Positions 25,253 through 34,708 of a DNA stretch of 64,000 nt are shown in pieces. This DNA is from JAJZVS01 sp963708095 (GTDB lineage: Bacteria > Pseudomonadota > Alphaproteobacteria > Acetobacterales > Acetobacteraceae), in contig OY970182.1 in the NCBI GenBank assembly GCA_963708095.1, positions 3,658,001 to 3,722,000 of the forward strand, in the 5' to 3' direction. Each line of letters begins with the position of its first letter. Position 1 is the stretch's first letter. The translations under genes were made by a program, and so were the position numbers. Under the pieces are notes generated by a model that saw only the letters and a program-made list of their open reading frames with translations, did no database searches and had not been told where the DNA came from.

Positions 25253-27583
25253 CTACTGGAAGGACACCGTCATCTGGCCGTAGAACGCGCGCGGGGCGCC
25301 GGGGTTGGCAAGCACGGTGCCCGCGCTGCTCACGCCGGCGAAATAGCCCCCCGCCGAGATATAGGCGGTCGAGTTGTACTCCCGGCCCAGCAGATTGGTC
25401 GCCGTGAAGGAGACCGTCAGCATCCGCAGCCCTGGCAGAGTGCGGTCCTTGATCGGGAACTTCGCGGAAACCGACAGGTTCAGCAGGTTGTAGGGCGCGA
25501 TCGGCAGCTTGGTCGGCGCGCCGATCTGGTTGCTGTACAGGTAGCGGCGCCCGACGTACTGGTCGTAGAGCGTGCCGCTCACGAGCGTGGTGCCGACGAA
25601 GCGGCGGTAGCGGACGCCGATGTTCGCCGTAAAGACGGGCGTGTTCGACACCGGCAGGCCGTTGTAGGTCAGACCCGTCGTCGTCGAGGTATAGGAATTC
25701 CAGTGCGCGTCAAGCAACTCGCCATTGGCGAACACCTGCCAGGGAAAGCCGATATCGCCGACCGCATCCAGGTTCACGCCCTGCAAGGTGGCCGATCCGT
25801 AGCCGAAGGTGGTGACCGTCGGGTTGGACGCGAGACTGATCGGGATGGTCTGGTCGGAGATCACGTCGCGGAAGTAGTTCACGTCGAGGAAGGTGGTGCT
25901 GAAGCCGGCGACGTTGGAATTGAGCGCACGCAAGCCGATCTCGTAGTCCCGGCTCTTGACCGGCTCCAGCGCCGGCAGGTCCGTCTGCGCGTTGTCGAAA
26001 TTGCTGGCCGTCGGGTTCTGGTAGGTCACCGCCGTGTTGCCGTACACCGTCAGCCACGGCAGCACGTCGAGGGTGACGCCGAGCGAGGGCTCGACCTCCT
26101 GGAAATTCTTCTCGGTGTCCGGATAGGTGTTGAAGCTCACGCCGGCGGGCATGCCGGCCGCGACCGAGGCGTTGTTATTGTAGAAATTCGTCCGGTAGTC
26201 CACGAGCTCCACACCCGGAACGATATGCAGCCGGTCGAAGAGCGTGATCTTGTCCTGCACGAAGACCGCGGCGTCGAGGTTGTCGTAGGTGCCGTACGAG
26301 ATGGTGTTCGGCGCCTGCTGCGACGTGCCGAGCAGCACATTGTAGAGGTCCAGCCGGTCCACGGTGTGCGAGGTGATCGCGTATCCGCCGACGGTCAGCA
26401 CGTTGTGGTACGGCAGGTCGATGTCGGCGTAGATCTTGTCGCCGAACGTGTCCGAGGTCGGGAAATAGTATTCGGTGCCGGTGGGATTGTCCTGCGGGAA
26501 GCCGTTGTTCACCCGGTAGTGGGTAACGCTGCCGTGGCGGTACCACATCGTGTCGTGCAACGTCACGCCCGGGCCGAGGTCCTGCACCAGCTTGCCGTAG
26601 CCGATGAAATTCTCGATCTGGTTCTCCTTGAACCAGACGTCCTTGGGCAGGTCAGAGTAGAAGCCCGAGGTCTGCTGGCTATAGAGCGGCGCGTTCTGGT
26701 TGGCCCCGGCCGTCGTCAGCCCCGCGACCGGCGTGACCGGGACCATGTTCGGCCGGAATTCGTCGCTGTGCTGGTAGTAGAACCCGACGCTGAACTCCCC
26801 GCCGTCGTAGCGCTTGCGCACCTTGGCGAAGACCTGGTTCGCATGGCTCGGCCAGTCGTAGGGGCCCTGGCGGAAGGTGTGGTATTGCGCGTGCGCGTAG
26901 CCGACCACGCCGGACCAGCCGTCGTGCTCGCCGGTCTGCGCGATCATGCTCTGGGTCATGCTGGCGAAGCTGCCGAAGCTCGTGCCCACCGTGACGCCGG
27001 CCGCCTTCGTCGGCTGCACGGGGATGAAGTTCACGGTGCCGCCGAGGCTGTCGTACCAGCGTTCGCGCGGATTGCCCGGCCCGTAGATGAGGTTCGTGCC
27101 GTCGAGCAGCAGGCCGAGCGGCACTTCGGTCGAATGCCAGCCCGTGCTCTGGATCAGCGAGTTGAGCGGCACGCCGTCAAGCTCCGCCGTCAGGCCGTTC
27201 GTTTCCAGATCGCCCGGGACGCTGTTCCAGCCGACCTTCACGCCGCGCACGGACAAGGTGGTCCGCGCCGATCCGTTCTGCGCGGCGTAGCCGGCCACCG
27301 TGACGCCGGGCGCCATCGTGAGCGATTGCAGTCCCGATGCCTGCGGGCTGAAGAGATTGCTCTGCGTCTTGCTGATCGACGTCACCGCCTGAGTCGCTTC
27401 CTTGCGCGCCTTGTAGCCGAGCACCGTGGACGTCGGGCTGGCAGGCGTCGCGGAATCCGTTGCCGAAACGGATCCGGCATCGACCGCACCGGCGGTCTGC
27501 GCCCGGGCGGCGCCCGCCGGCATGAAGGCGTGCAGTATCGCACCGGCACTGGCGGTGAGCAGAAGCAGACGACGGCTCGACAT
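25253..27583 (-). CDS. TonB-dependent outer-membrane receptor
   Basis: A 776-residue outer-membrane transporter. A cleavable signal peptide ends near AGAARAQ (about residue 29). A plug domain follows, with SGLQSLTMAPGVTVAGYAAQNGSARTTLSVRGVKVGW and the TGWHSTEVPLG region. The long barrel is rich in aromatic beta strands (SVGFYYQHSD, DVNYFRD, YGNTAVTYQNP), with a C-terminal ...GQMTVSFQ instead of the more usual terminal Phe. It imports a ligand such as an iron chelate or glycan using TonB-ExbBD energy; the substrate is not identifiable. The start at 27583 has GAGGTAAT just upstream. No siderophore or cobalamin genes, and no cobalamin riboswitch, lie beside it. Confidence 0.9.
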   Translation of the reverse strand: MSSRRLLLLTASAGAILHAFMPAGAARAQTAGAVDAGSVSATDSATPASPTSTVLGYKARKEATQAVTSISKTQSNLFSPQASGLQSLTMAPGVTVAGYAAQNGSARTTLSVRGVKVGWNSVPGDLETNGLTAELDGVPLNSLIQSTGWHSTEVPLGLLLDGTNLIYGPGNPRERWYDSLGGTVNFIPVQPTKAAGVTVGTSFGSFASMTQSMIAQTGEHDGWSGVVGYAHAQYHTFRQGPYDWPSHANQVFAKVRKRYDGGEFSVGFYYQHSDEFRPNMVPVTPVAGLTTAGANQNAPLYSQQTSGFYSDLPKDVWFKENQIENFIGYGKLVQDLGPGVTLHDTMWYRHGSVTHYRVNNGFPQDNPTGTEYYFPTSDTFGDKIYADIDLPYHNVLTVGGYAITSHTVDRLDLYNVLLGTSQQAPNTISYGTYDNLDAAVFVQDKITLFDRLHIVPGVELVDYRTNFYNNNASVAAGMPAGVSFNTYPDTEKNFQEVEPSLGVTLDVLPWLTVYGNTAVTYQNPTASNFDNAQTDLPALEPVKSRDYEIGLRALNSNVAGFSTTFLDVNYFRDVISDQTIPISLASNPTVTTFGYGSATLQGVNLDAVGDIGFPWQVFANGELLDAHWNSYTSTTTGLTYNGLPVSNTPVFTANIGVRYRRFVGTTLVSGTLYDQYVGRRYLYSNQIGAPTKLPIAPYNLLNLSVSAKFPIKDRTLPGLRMLTVSFTATNLLGREYNSTAYISAGGYFAGVSSAGTVLANPGAPRAFYGQMTVSFQ

Positions 27584-27921
27584 AGATTACCTCAACAGCG
27601 GAAGATCGGGATCATGAAAGCTGGGTGGAATGGAAGGATGCAGATCACAGGCCGTGCAAAACATCGTTCCCCTTTGTCACAAAACTCCGCCCGGCGTTAC
27701 AAGCGGGGCTTAGCGTGCGCCTCGTGACGGTCGTGTGACGGAGCGTTTTCGGTGGCATTACATCTCGCGCACCGGCGCCGCGCGTGATCGGGGGGCCGCC
27801 GCGTTCCGCCTCGGGACGCGACCTCGCTCACGATTTCGTGATCATTTTCGTTTCGATTTCCGCGCTTTCCCGCGCAGCCCCGAAGCGGATGCGCCGCCAT
27901 AGGGCGCCGCCGGCGCGCGTC
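27584..27921. other. Upstream region of TonB receptor; no gene seen
   Basis: About 340 bases. It should contain the receptor promoter. A short perfect hairpin TCACGA-TT-TCGTGA lies at 27828-27841, followed on the plus strand by a T-rich stretch. It sits downstream of the opgH stop in the minus direction, where no T-run follows. I could not assign a Fur box or riboswitch. Confidence 0.4.
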
Positions 27922-30105
27922 CTATGGCGCCGGGGCCTGCACCGGCGGCCGGGCCGTCCGCGCATCGCCGGCCAGCGCCGCCAGTCGCGCCAGCCCGTCC
28001 CGGTCCGCCAACACGGCCGCGCGCTCCCCCGGTGTCAGTGCCGCCAGCGCCGCGTCCAGGCTCTCCGCTTCGGCGAGCTTGGCGCACGCGACCACCTGGA
28101 TCACGTCGATCGGATCGCGGCCGGGACGGCGGGGCGGGGGCAGCATCCGCCGGTGCGCCTCCAGCAGGCGTGCATCTCCGAGCAGGCGCTGCACGCCCGC
28201 CGCCTGCGCCTGCTCCGCGCGCAAGGTCGCGTAGAGCGCGCCGGCGCGCGCCAGCTCGGCGGGCGGGTCCACCTCCTCCGGGATGCGCAGCAGGCCCGCG
28301 CGGCGCAGCGCGCCGTCGCGCCGCGCGGTGAGGGACGCGAGCGGGATCGCCAGCGCCAGGCCGAGCACCACCGGCGACATCCAGAAGAACAGGAACGGCG
28401 AGACGAGAAACGCCGCGAGGCCGAGCAGCAGCCCGAACACGGTCACGCCGCGGTAGCGCCGCGCCACCTCGCGCCAGGGAATGCTGCCGTCGTCGCGCCG
28501 CTGCGTGTGCCAGCCGGAATCCCGCCCGATCAGGATCGCGGCCACGTCGGCCGACTGCGTCACCATCGCCACCGGCGCGATCAGCCCGGCCAGCACCGTC
28601 TCCAGCAGCATGCTGAGCACGGCGCGCAGCGCGCCGCCGCAGCCGCGCCGGTCCGAACCGCGCAGCAGCAGCGCGAGATAGCTCAGCAGCTTCGGCGCCA
28701 ACAGGATCGCCATGGTGCCGACGAACACCCACTTCGACCGCACCGGATCGATCGCCGGCCAGTGCGGGAACAGCGACGGCCGGCTGCTGAAATACGACGG
28801 CGGAACGAAGCGTGATTGCAACGAGATCAGAATCCCGAACACGAGGAACGCCAGCCACATCGGCGCGGTGACGTAGGAGCCGATGCCGGTCAGCAAATGC
28901 AGCCTGCTGACCCAGTGCAGCCCGCGGGCCGGCAGCACCGCCGCATGCTGCAGATTGCCCTGGCACCAGCGCCGGTCGCGGATCGCGAGATCGGCGAGCG
29001 AGGGCGGGCTTTCCTCGTAGCTGCCGGCGAGGCCCGGGACCATGTGCACGCCCCAGCCGGCGCGCCGCAGCAGCGCCGCCTCCACGAAATCATGGCTCTG
29101 GATATGGCCGCCGAACGGCTTGCGGCCGCGCAGCACCGGCAGCCCCGCCTGCTCGGCGAAGGCGCGCGTACGGATGATGGCGTTGTGGCCCCAGTAGTTG
29201 CCCTCGGACCCGTGCCACGAGGCGATGCCGTAGGCGATCAGCGGGCCGTACACGCGGCCGGCGAATTGCTGCATGCGCGCGAACAGGCTGTTGCCGTTGA
29301 CGATGATCGGCAGGGTCTGGATCACGCCGACACCCGGGTTGCGCTCCATCGCCGCGGCCAGGCGGATGATGGCGTCCGCCGTCATCACGCTGTCGGCATC
29401 CAGCACCAGCATCTGCGGATAGGCGGACCCGAAGCGGCGCACCCAGTCGGCGATGTTGCCGGCCTTGCGCGCGGTGTTCTTCGCCCGGCGGCGGTAGAAG
29501 ATGCGCCCTGTGCCGCCGATGCGCGCGAGCAGCGCCAGGAAGCCGGCTTCCTCGGCGATCCAGACGTCGGGATCGGTGGTGTCGCTCAGGATGAAGCTAT
29601 GGAAGTGCGCGCCGGCGCCGGCCGCGTGCAGCGCCTCGTCGATCGCCTGCACCGCGGCCATCACGCGCGCGGGGAATTCGTTATAGGTCGGCATCAGCAG
29701 CGCGGTGCGTGTCGCAAGCTGCGGCAGCGGGCTGCCCGGCGGATCGAGCAGCCGCCGCCCGCCGCCGGCCAGCAGGGAGCAGAAGCCGGCGAGCGCGCTG
29801 GTGAACGACAGCGCGATCCAGGCGAACAGCGCGACGAACAGCACCAGCACCAGGACTTCCAGGGTGGTCATGCCGCCGACGTGCAGCACGAGGTACATCT
29901 CGTGCGCGCCCGCCGCCGCCAACACCACGGCACCGCCGATCACGAACAGGCGGCGCGGCGCCATGCCGCGCGGCGCGGTGGCGGGCCGGCCGCGCGGCGG
30001 CGCCCGGCGCAACGACTGCACCGGCATGTCCAGCGGCGCTTCGTCGGGCAGCGCGCGAAAATCCGGCCCCAGGCCGGCGTGCGGCGGTGCGCTCAGCTCG
30101 TCCAT
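27922..30105 (-). CDS. opgH: Periplasmic glucan glucosyltransferase OpgH
   Basis: A 727-residue inner-membrane GT2 glycosyltransferase that builds the beta-1,2 backbone of osmoregulated periplasmic glucans. The catalytic loop shows RTALLMPTYNEFPARV, SDTTDPDVW, NTARKAGNIADW, MLVLDADSVM (metal-binding DAD), HDFVEAALLRRAGW and the Q-x-x-R-W-type motif RDRRWCQGNLQH. Membrane helices flank it (about 50-95 and several from 340 to 520). Length is a little under that of enteric OpgH (about 845) because the N-terminal region is short. Its start lies inside the end of opgG (13-base overlap), the standard opgGH operon. Confidence 0.93.
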   Translation of the reverse strand: MDELSAPPHAGLGPDFRALPDEAPLDMPVQSLRRAPPRGRPATAPRGMAPRRLFVIGGAVVLAAAGAHEMYLVLHVGGMTTLEVLVLVLFVALFAWIALSFTSALAGFCSLLAGGGRRLLDPPGSPLPQLATRTALLMPTYNEFPARVMAAVQAIDEALHAAGAGAHFHSFILSDTTDPDVWIAEEAGFLALLARIGGTGRIFYRRRAKNTARKAGNIADWVRRFGSAYPQMLVLDADSVMTADAIIRLAAAMERNPGVGVIQTLPIIVNGNSLFARMQQFAGRVYGPLIAYGIASWHGSEGNYWGHNAIIRTRAFAEQAGLPVLRGRKPFGGHIQSHDFVEAALLRRAGWGVHMVPGLAGSYEESPPSLADLAIRDRRWCQGNLQHAAVLPARGLHWVSRLHLLTGIGSYVTAPMWLAFLVFGILISLQSRFVPPSYFSSRPSLFPHWPAIDPVRSKWVFVGTMAILLAPKLLSYLALLLRGSDRRGCGGALRAVLSMLLETVLAGLIAPVAMVTQSADVAAILIGRDSGWHTQRRDDGSIPWREVARRYRGVTVFGLLLGLAAFLVSPFLFFWMSPVVLGLALAIPLASLTARRDGALRRAGLLRIPEEVDPPAELARAGALYATLRAEQAQAAGVQRLLGDARLLEAHRRMLPPPRRPGRDPIDVIQVVACAKLAEAESLDAALAALTPGERAAVLADRDGLARLAALAGDARTARPPVQAPAP

Positions 30106-31655
30106 CGGTAGAGCCACAGCTCGGAGACCGGGGCGTCCACGCCCTCCAGCCGCGCGGTCATCTCGACCAGCTTGGCGTTGCCGGAATCGAGCTCGAAGCT
30201 CAGGCGCCAGTGGCCGGTGCCTGGGATCGGCTGGATCACCGGATGCAGGATCCTGCCCGGCTTCGCAGTGACGCGAGCGGTGATCCTGGCGGTGGCGGGC
30301 ACGGTTTTCAGCTTCTCGCCGGCGAAATCGATCACGAACAGCCTTGTGTTCTTGTCGTAGCCGGCGCCGGAACGGGTCTGCGTCACCTTCGCCAGGGTCT
30401 CGGCGATCGGGGCGGACCAGCACCAGTGCAGGCGGTATTTGGCGTCGAAGCGGGACTTCGCCGCCAGCGGCTGCTGCGGACGCCAGAAGGCGACGATGTT
30501 GTCGTTGGCTTCCCTGCTCGTCGGAATCTCCACCAGGTCGACGTCGCCAGGGCCCCAGGCGCCCTCCGGTTCCACCCACAGGCTGGGGCGGCTCTCGTAA
30601 TGCGCCTCCAGGTCCTGGTAGTCGGCCAGGGTACGCTCGCGCTGCATCAGTCCAAAGCCGCGCGGGTCGGTGTCGCCGAACGCGCTGAACTGCAAGGTGG
30701 CGGGGTTGGCGAGCGGACGCCACACCGGCAGGCCGGCGCCGGTCAGCATGTGCAGCCCGTTCGAATCATGCACCGCGGCGCGGTAGTCGTCGGCCCGGCC
30801 ACGGTCGTTGGCGTCGAAATAGAACATGCTGGTCAGCGGCGCGATGCCGACCTCCTTCAGCGCGACGCGAGGATAGAGCGACATCGTGGTGTCGAACACG
30901 GTGTCGGCACCCGGATGGATGGCGAAGCGGAACGCGCCGGTGGTGCTCTCGCTGTCGAGCAGCGCCCAGATCACGAGCGTATCGGCGCCGGGCTGCGGGC
31001 GTTCCAGCCAGAAGGCGCGGAAGAGGGGGAATTCCTCGCCGCGCGGGTCGGCGGTACGGATTGCGAGGCCGCGGGTGGAGAGGCCGTAGCCCTGCCCCTG
31101 GGCGACGGCGCGGAAGTAGCTCGCGCCGAGGAAGGCGCAGACCTCGTCGAAATAATCCGGACGGTTCAGAGGGTAGTGGATGCGAAAGCCAGCGAAGCCG
31201 AGGTCGTCGGAGGTGGGTTGGCGGACCTTGTCGAAGGTGAACAGGTCGGCGTGATAGGGAACCGGGCGGGACTGGCCGTTGACGACCTCGTTCACCTCCA
31301 CGCGATCGCCGTAGAGAAAACCGAGGTGGAAGAACTCCGCCTCGAACTTGAGGCCCTGCCCGCGCCACAGTGCCTTGGCCGGCTTGTAGCGGATGGAACG
31401 GTACTGCGAATAGGTGAGGTGCTGCAGATAGGCCGGCAGGTGCGGCGTTGGCGCCTTGTAGGGCTGCGCGGCGAGGGCGCGTGCCTGGTCGTGCACGGTG
31501 ATGGCACCGAACGGCGTCGCGGCAGGCCGGGCAGGGGCGTGGGCCGGGTGCTGCGCCGCCGGGGTGGCGGCGTCGGCAGGGGCGATCGCCAGCCGCGCGA
31601 GCAGGGTGGCGGCCGGCAGCGCGACGGCGCCGCCGATCAGATCGCGACGGTCCAT
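30093..31655 (-). CDS. opgG: Periplasmic glucan biosynthesis protein OpgG/OpgD family
   Basis: A 520-residue periplasmic protein needed for glucan elaboration. It starts with a Tat-type signal: twin Arg in MDRRDLIGG, followed by a hydrophobic stretch and cleavage near APADA. The Tat signal points to the OpgD-like branch, whereas operon position favours opgG; the family is the same (PF04349). Characteristic blocks are FFHLGFLYGDRVEVNEV, PLNRPDYFDEVCAFLGASYFRA, GYGLSTRGLAIRTADPRGEEFP and FGLMQRERTLADYQDLEAHYE. The start at 31655 has GGAGGGG upstream. It is followed by and overlaps opgH. Confidence 0.92.
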   Translation of the reverse strand: MDRRDLIGGAVALPAATLLARLAIAPADAATPAAQHPAHAPARPAATPFGAITVHDQARALAAQPYKAPTPHLPAYLQHLTYSQYRSIRYKPAKALWRGQGLKFEAEFFHLGFLYGDRVEVNEVVNGQSRPVPYHADLFTFDKVRQPTSDDLGFAGFRIHYPLNRPDYFDEVCAFLGASYFRAVAQGQGYGLSTRGLAIRTADPRGEEFPLFRAFWLERPQPGADTLVIWALLDSESTTGAFRFAIHPGADTVFDTTMSLYPRVALKEVGIAPLTSMFYFDANDRGRADDYRAAVHDSNGLHMLTGAGLPVWRPLANPATLQFSAFGDTDPRGFGLMQRERTLADYQDLEAHYESRPSLWVEPEGAWGPGDVDLVEIPTSREANDNIVAFWRPQQPLAAKSRFDAKYRLHWCWSAPIAETLAKVTQTRSGAGYDKNTRLFVIDFAGEKLKTVPATARITARVTAKPGRILHPVIQPIPGTGHWRLSFELDSGNAKLVEMTARLEGVDAPVSELWLYRWTS

Positions 31656-31856
31656 CCCGGCCCCTCCGCGACGTTCCTGCGGGGGGCGGCTGCGGGCATG
31701 GCGACCTCCTTCCGGAAGATGGCGCACGATCCGAGGCACGGCGGGCGATCGCCGATGCAGGGAACCGCCATCGCGGAATTGCCGTCGCCGTCGCTCATGC
31801 GCACTCAGGATCGTTGCAGGCTCGCCGTCGGGCACCTCCCGCCGGCGTCGGTGGTC

Positions 31857-31919
31857 GTAGCGCACGCGGGGCGTTCGTCCTTCCCGCAGGGAAGGGGCGA
31901 ACGCCCCGTGCGGCGCTAC
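31857..31919. promoter_or_regulatory. Long three-segment hairpin between divergent genes
   Basis: A 63-base stem-loop with three nested paired segments: GTAGCGC/GCGCTAC (outer), GGGGCGTTCG/CGAACGCCCC (middle) and CCTTCCC/GGGAAGG around a GCA loop, separated by small bulges. It lies in the 492-base gap between opgG (minus, start 31655) and argE (plus, start 32148), where a terminator is not expected. It could be a regulatory cruciform, a 5'-leader structure or a small mobile repeat. The rest of the gap shows nothing recognisable. Confidence 0.55.
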
Positions 31920-32147
31920 CTATATGTCCCGCCGGCGACCGTTGCGCGGCACGAGTTGGCATCAAGCCTGCGCGAGGCTGCGGATGCGCGGCGGGGCGTC
32001 GGCGCGCCGCTTCCGGCTGCCCGGCGCGCGGCAGGGCGCGCGGCGCATCGATGCCATCATCTCATGCCGTCTTGCGGCCCGGCCGTTCCCCCCGGGCCGC
32101 ACGGAGCAGGCAGTTGCCCGCGCCCCCGGCCGGACTAGACTGGTCCC

Positions 32148-33314
32148 ATGTCAACGTCCGCCCTCACGCCCGCCATCGCGCTGCTGGACCGGCTGGTCGG
32201 CTTCGACACCACCAGCCGCAACTCCAACCTTGCGCTGATCGACTTCATCGCCGACCGGCTGTCCCGCCTCGGTGTGCCGTTCCGGCTCAGTCACAATCCC
32301 GACCGGACCAAGGCCAACCTGCATGCGCGGATCGGGCCGGATGTTCCGGGCGGGGTCGCACTGTCCGGCCATGTCGATACCGTGCCGGTGGAAGGCCAGG
32401 CCTGGACCGGGGATCCGTTCGCGCTCCGCCGGCAGGACGGCAAGCTGCTCGCCCGGGGCGCCTGCGACATGAAGGGCTTCGTCGCCGCCTGCCTCGCCCT
32501 GGTGCCGGAACTGGTCGGCCGCAAGCTGGCCCGGCCGGTGCACCTGTTCTTCACCTATGACGAGGAAATCACTTGCGACGGCGCCCGCCGGCTGATCGAG
32601 ACCTTGGACGAGGCCGGCGCCCGCCCGGCGGTCTGCGTGGTCGGCGAACCGTCCTCGATGCAGCCGATCCTGGCGCACAAGGGCAAGCTCGACCTCGGGG
32701 TGACGGTGCGCGGGCGCACCGGCCATTCCAGCACGCCGGCGCTGGGCGTCAACGCGGTGCAGGCCGCGGCGGAGGCGATCGCCTGGGTCGCCGCCGACGC
32801 CAGGCGGATCGCGACCGAGGGACCGTTCGAGGACGGGTTCGATCCGCCCTGCAGCACCGCCCATGTCGGCACCGCGAGCGGCGGCACGATCCTCAACATC
32901 ATCCCCGACCTCGCCCGCTTCACGATGGAATGGCGCACCATTCCGGCCGACGACCCGCACGCGCTGTTCGCTCGGCTGCGCGATCATGTCGCCCGCACCA
33001 TCGAACCGGCCATGCACGCGGTCGATCCCGTCAGCGGTTTTGCTTACGAAATCAGTGCGGAGCTGCCGGGGATGTCGCTGCCGGCGGCGCATCCGCTGGC
33101 CGATCTGGTGCGCCAGCTCACCGGCGCCAACCACGCCGGCAAGGTGAGCTACGGCACCGAGGGCGGGTTCTACCAGAACGCCGGCATCCCCACGATCATC
33201 TGCGGCCCCGGCGACATCGCCCAGGCGCACAAGCCGGACGAGTTCGTGACGGAAGAGCAGATGACGGCCTGCGACCGCTTCCTCCGCCGCCTGATCGACC
33301 GGCTGACCGGGTAG
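32148..33314 (+). CDS. argE: Acetylornithine deacetylase
   Basis: A 388-residue M20-family zinc amidohydrolase that makes ornithine from N-acetylornithine. Metal and catalytic residues are visible: His75 and Asp77 in LSGHVDTVPVEG, Asp107 in ARGACDMKGF, Glu139-Glu140 in FFTYDEEITCDG, and the late KVSYGTEGGFYQNAGIPTIICGPG with AHKPDEFV. The dimerisation domain occupies about 180-290 (LGVTVRGRTGHSS). SFEIxVRGRSGHSS-like and GTEGGFY patterns fit ArgE rather than DapE. It is followed after five bases by an AstE/AspA-type gene, suggesting an amino-acid deacylation operon. Confidence 0.93.
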   Translation: MSTSALTPAIALLDRLVGFDTTSRNSNLALIDFIADRLSRLGVPFRLSHNPDRTKANLHARIGPDVPGGVALSGHVDTVPVEGQAWTGDPFALRRQDGKLLARGACDMKGFVAACLALVPELVGRKLARPVHLFFTYDEEITCDGARRLIETLDEAGARPAVCVVGEPSSMQPILAHKGKLDLGVTVRGRTGHSSTPALGVNAVQAAAEAIAWVAADARRIATEGPFEDGFDPPCSTAHVGTASGGTILNIIPDLARFTMEWRTIPADDPHALFARLRDHVARTIEPAMHAVDPVSGFAYEISAELPGMSLPAAHPLADLVRQLTGANHAGKVSYGTEGGFYQNAGIPTIICGPGDIAQAHKPDEFVTEEQMTACDRFLRRLIDRLTG

Positions 33315-33319
33315 GCAGG

Positions 33320-34327
33320 ATGGTCACGGTCCCGCTCCTGCCGCTGCCACGGTTCGAGGTCCGGCTGACGGCGCCGGACCTGGCACCTTGGCGGGCGGGG
33401 AACACCGGGATCACGGGTTTCACGAGCTTTGCCGCCGCGGCACCAGGGCCGCATGTCGCGCTGCTCGCGATTTCGCACGGCAATGAAATCAGCGGCGCGA
33501 TCGTGCTCGACCGGCTGCTGCGCGCGGGACTGCGGCCGGCGCGCGGGCGGCTGACGTTCGGCTTCGTCAACCTGGCGGCGTTCGACCGTTTCGACCCGCG
33601 CCAGCCGACCCTCTCGCGCTTCGTGGACGAGGACATCAACCGGGCGTGGGACCCGGTGGTGCTGGACGGGCCGCGCCGGTCCTGCGAGCTGGCGCGCGCG
33701 CGCGAGCTTCGGCCGCTGATCGATACGGTGGACGTGGCGCTCGACCTGCATTCGATGCTGTGGGAGTCCGATCCGCTGACCCTGTGCGGGGAATCGCCGC
33801 AGGGGCGGGCGCTGGCGCTGGCGACCGGGGGGCCCGCGCTGGTGGTGGCCGATTGTGGCCACGCCGGCGGGCGGCGGCTGATCGACTATCCGCGGTTCCG
33901 CGACCCGGCGAGCCCCGCCGCAGCGGTGCTGGTCGAAGCGGGGCGACATTGGGAGCCGGCGACGGTGGAGACCGCGGCGGCCAGCGCCGCCGGGCTGCTG
34001 GCCGCGCAGGAGATGCTGGATGGGGACGGCCGGGCGTTCGGGCTGCCCCCGCCGTCCTGCGTGCTGCCGCGGCTTGCCGAGGTCACGCAGGTGGTGACCG
34101 CCACCACGGCCGCCTTCGCCTTCGTCCAGCCCTGGCGCGGCGGGACCGTGATCCCGCGGCGCAACACCTTGCTGGCGTTCGACGGCGCGACGGAGATCCG
34201 CACCCCGCACGATAACTGCCTGCTGGTGATGCCGAGCCTGCGGCCGAGCCGGGGGCACACGGCGGTGCGCCTCGCGCGGTTCGTGTCGGGGGCGCCTACA
34301 GAAGATCACGGAACGAGGCCGCCTTGA
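33320..34327 (+). CDS. Succinylglutamate desuccinylase/aspartoacylase-family protein
   Basis: A 335-residue M14-like zinc carboxypeptidase fold. The metal site is visible as SHGNEISG (His53, Glu56) and the later DLHSM His, with DEDINRAWDP between them, as in AstE/AspA enzymes that remove acyl groups from amino acids. The late segment VVTATTAAFAFVQPWRGGTVIP is the C-terminal beta domain. It begins five bases after the argE stop, so co-transcription is very likely. The substrate may be an N-acyl amino acid; the arginine succinyltransferase genes (astABD) are not in the window. Confidence 0.85.
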   Translation: MVTVPLLPLPRFEVRLTAPDLAPWRAGNTGITGFTSFAAAAPGPHVALLAISHGNEISGAIVLDRLLRAGLRPARGRLTFGFVNLAAFDRFDPRQPTLSRFVDEDINRAWDPVVLDGPRRSCELARARELRPLIDTVDVALDLHSMLWESDPLTLCGESPQGRALALATGGPALVVADCGHAGGRRLIDYPRFRDPASPAAAVLVEAGRHWEPATVETAAASAAGLLAAQEMLDGDGRAFGLPPPSCVLPRLAEVTQVVTATTAAFAFVQPWRGGTVIPRRNTLLAFDGATEIRTPHDNCLLVMPSLRPSRGHTAVRLARFVSGAPTEDHGTRPP

Positions 34328-34708
34328 TCGTCGCCGCGATCATGAAGTCGCAGACGCAGGCCCGGATCAGCATCGCGACGGCGGCTGGTGAATTCCCTGC
34401 CGGTCCTCAGGGCAACAGCAAAATCGCCAGCCAATATAAACCACGCTGCGATTCTGCAACTCGAGCGCATCGCCTTCTGGCCGTGGCCCTTCCGGCTGGA
34501 TTGGCCCGAGATCGCGACCCTGCGGCAGGGAGCCTTCTTCTGCAACCGCGAGGTCGCCGCGGCCTGAAACCCGGGGCTTGCCGGGGTCCGCAACGGCATG
34601 TTGTGATAAGGAGCTCGGGTTTCCCGGATGGACGGCAATAATAGTTGTACAATTCGACCGAATCCGCTATGAATATCAACATGTTGCGTTGGTCATGACG
34701 GTGGGTTC
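34328..34708. other. Intergenic stretch left of the IS1380 remnant
   Basis: About 380 bases of mixed composition, turning clearly AT-richer from 34420. A short readable segment (LQLERIAFWPWPFRLDWPEIATLRQG, about 34454-34530) looks like a gene fragment in one plus frame but ends at stops. The left edge of the accessory segment is probably here. No inverted-repeat end of the IS element could be recognised with certainty. Confidence 0.4.

Noticed and set aside
25703..27727. A 674-codon plus-strand frame opposite the TonB receptor
   Set aside because: Shadow of the receptor gene; Arg/Val/His-rich without any recognisable block.
27584..27921. Possible cobalamin riboswitch or Fur box upstream of the TonB receptor
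   Set aside because: No B12-box or Fur-like 19-mer could be found by eye.
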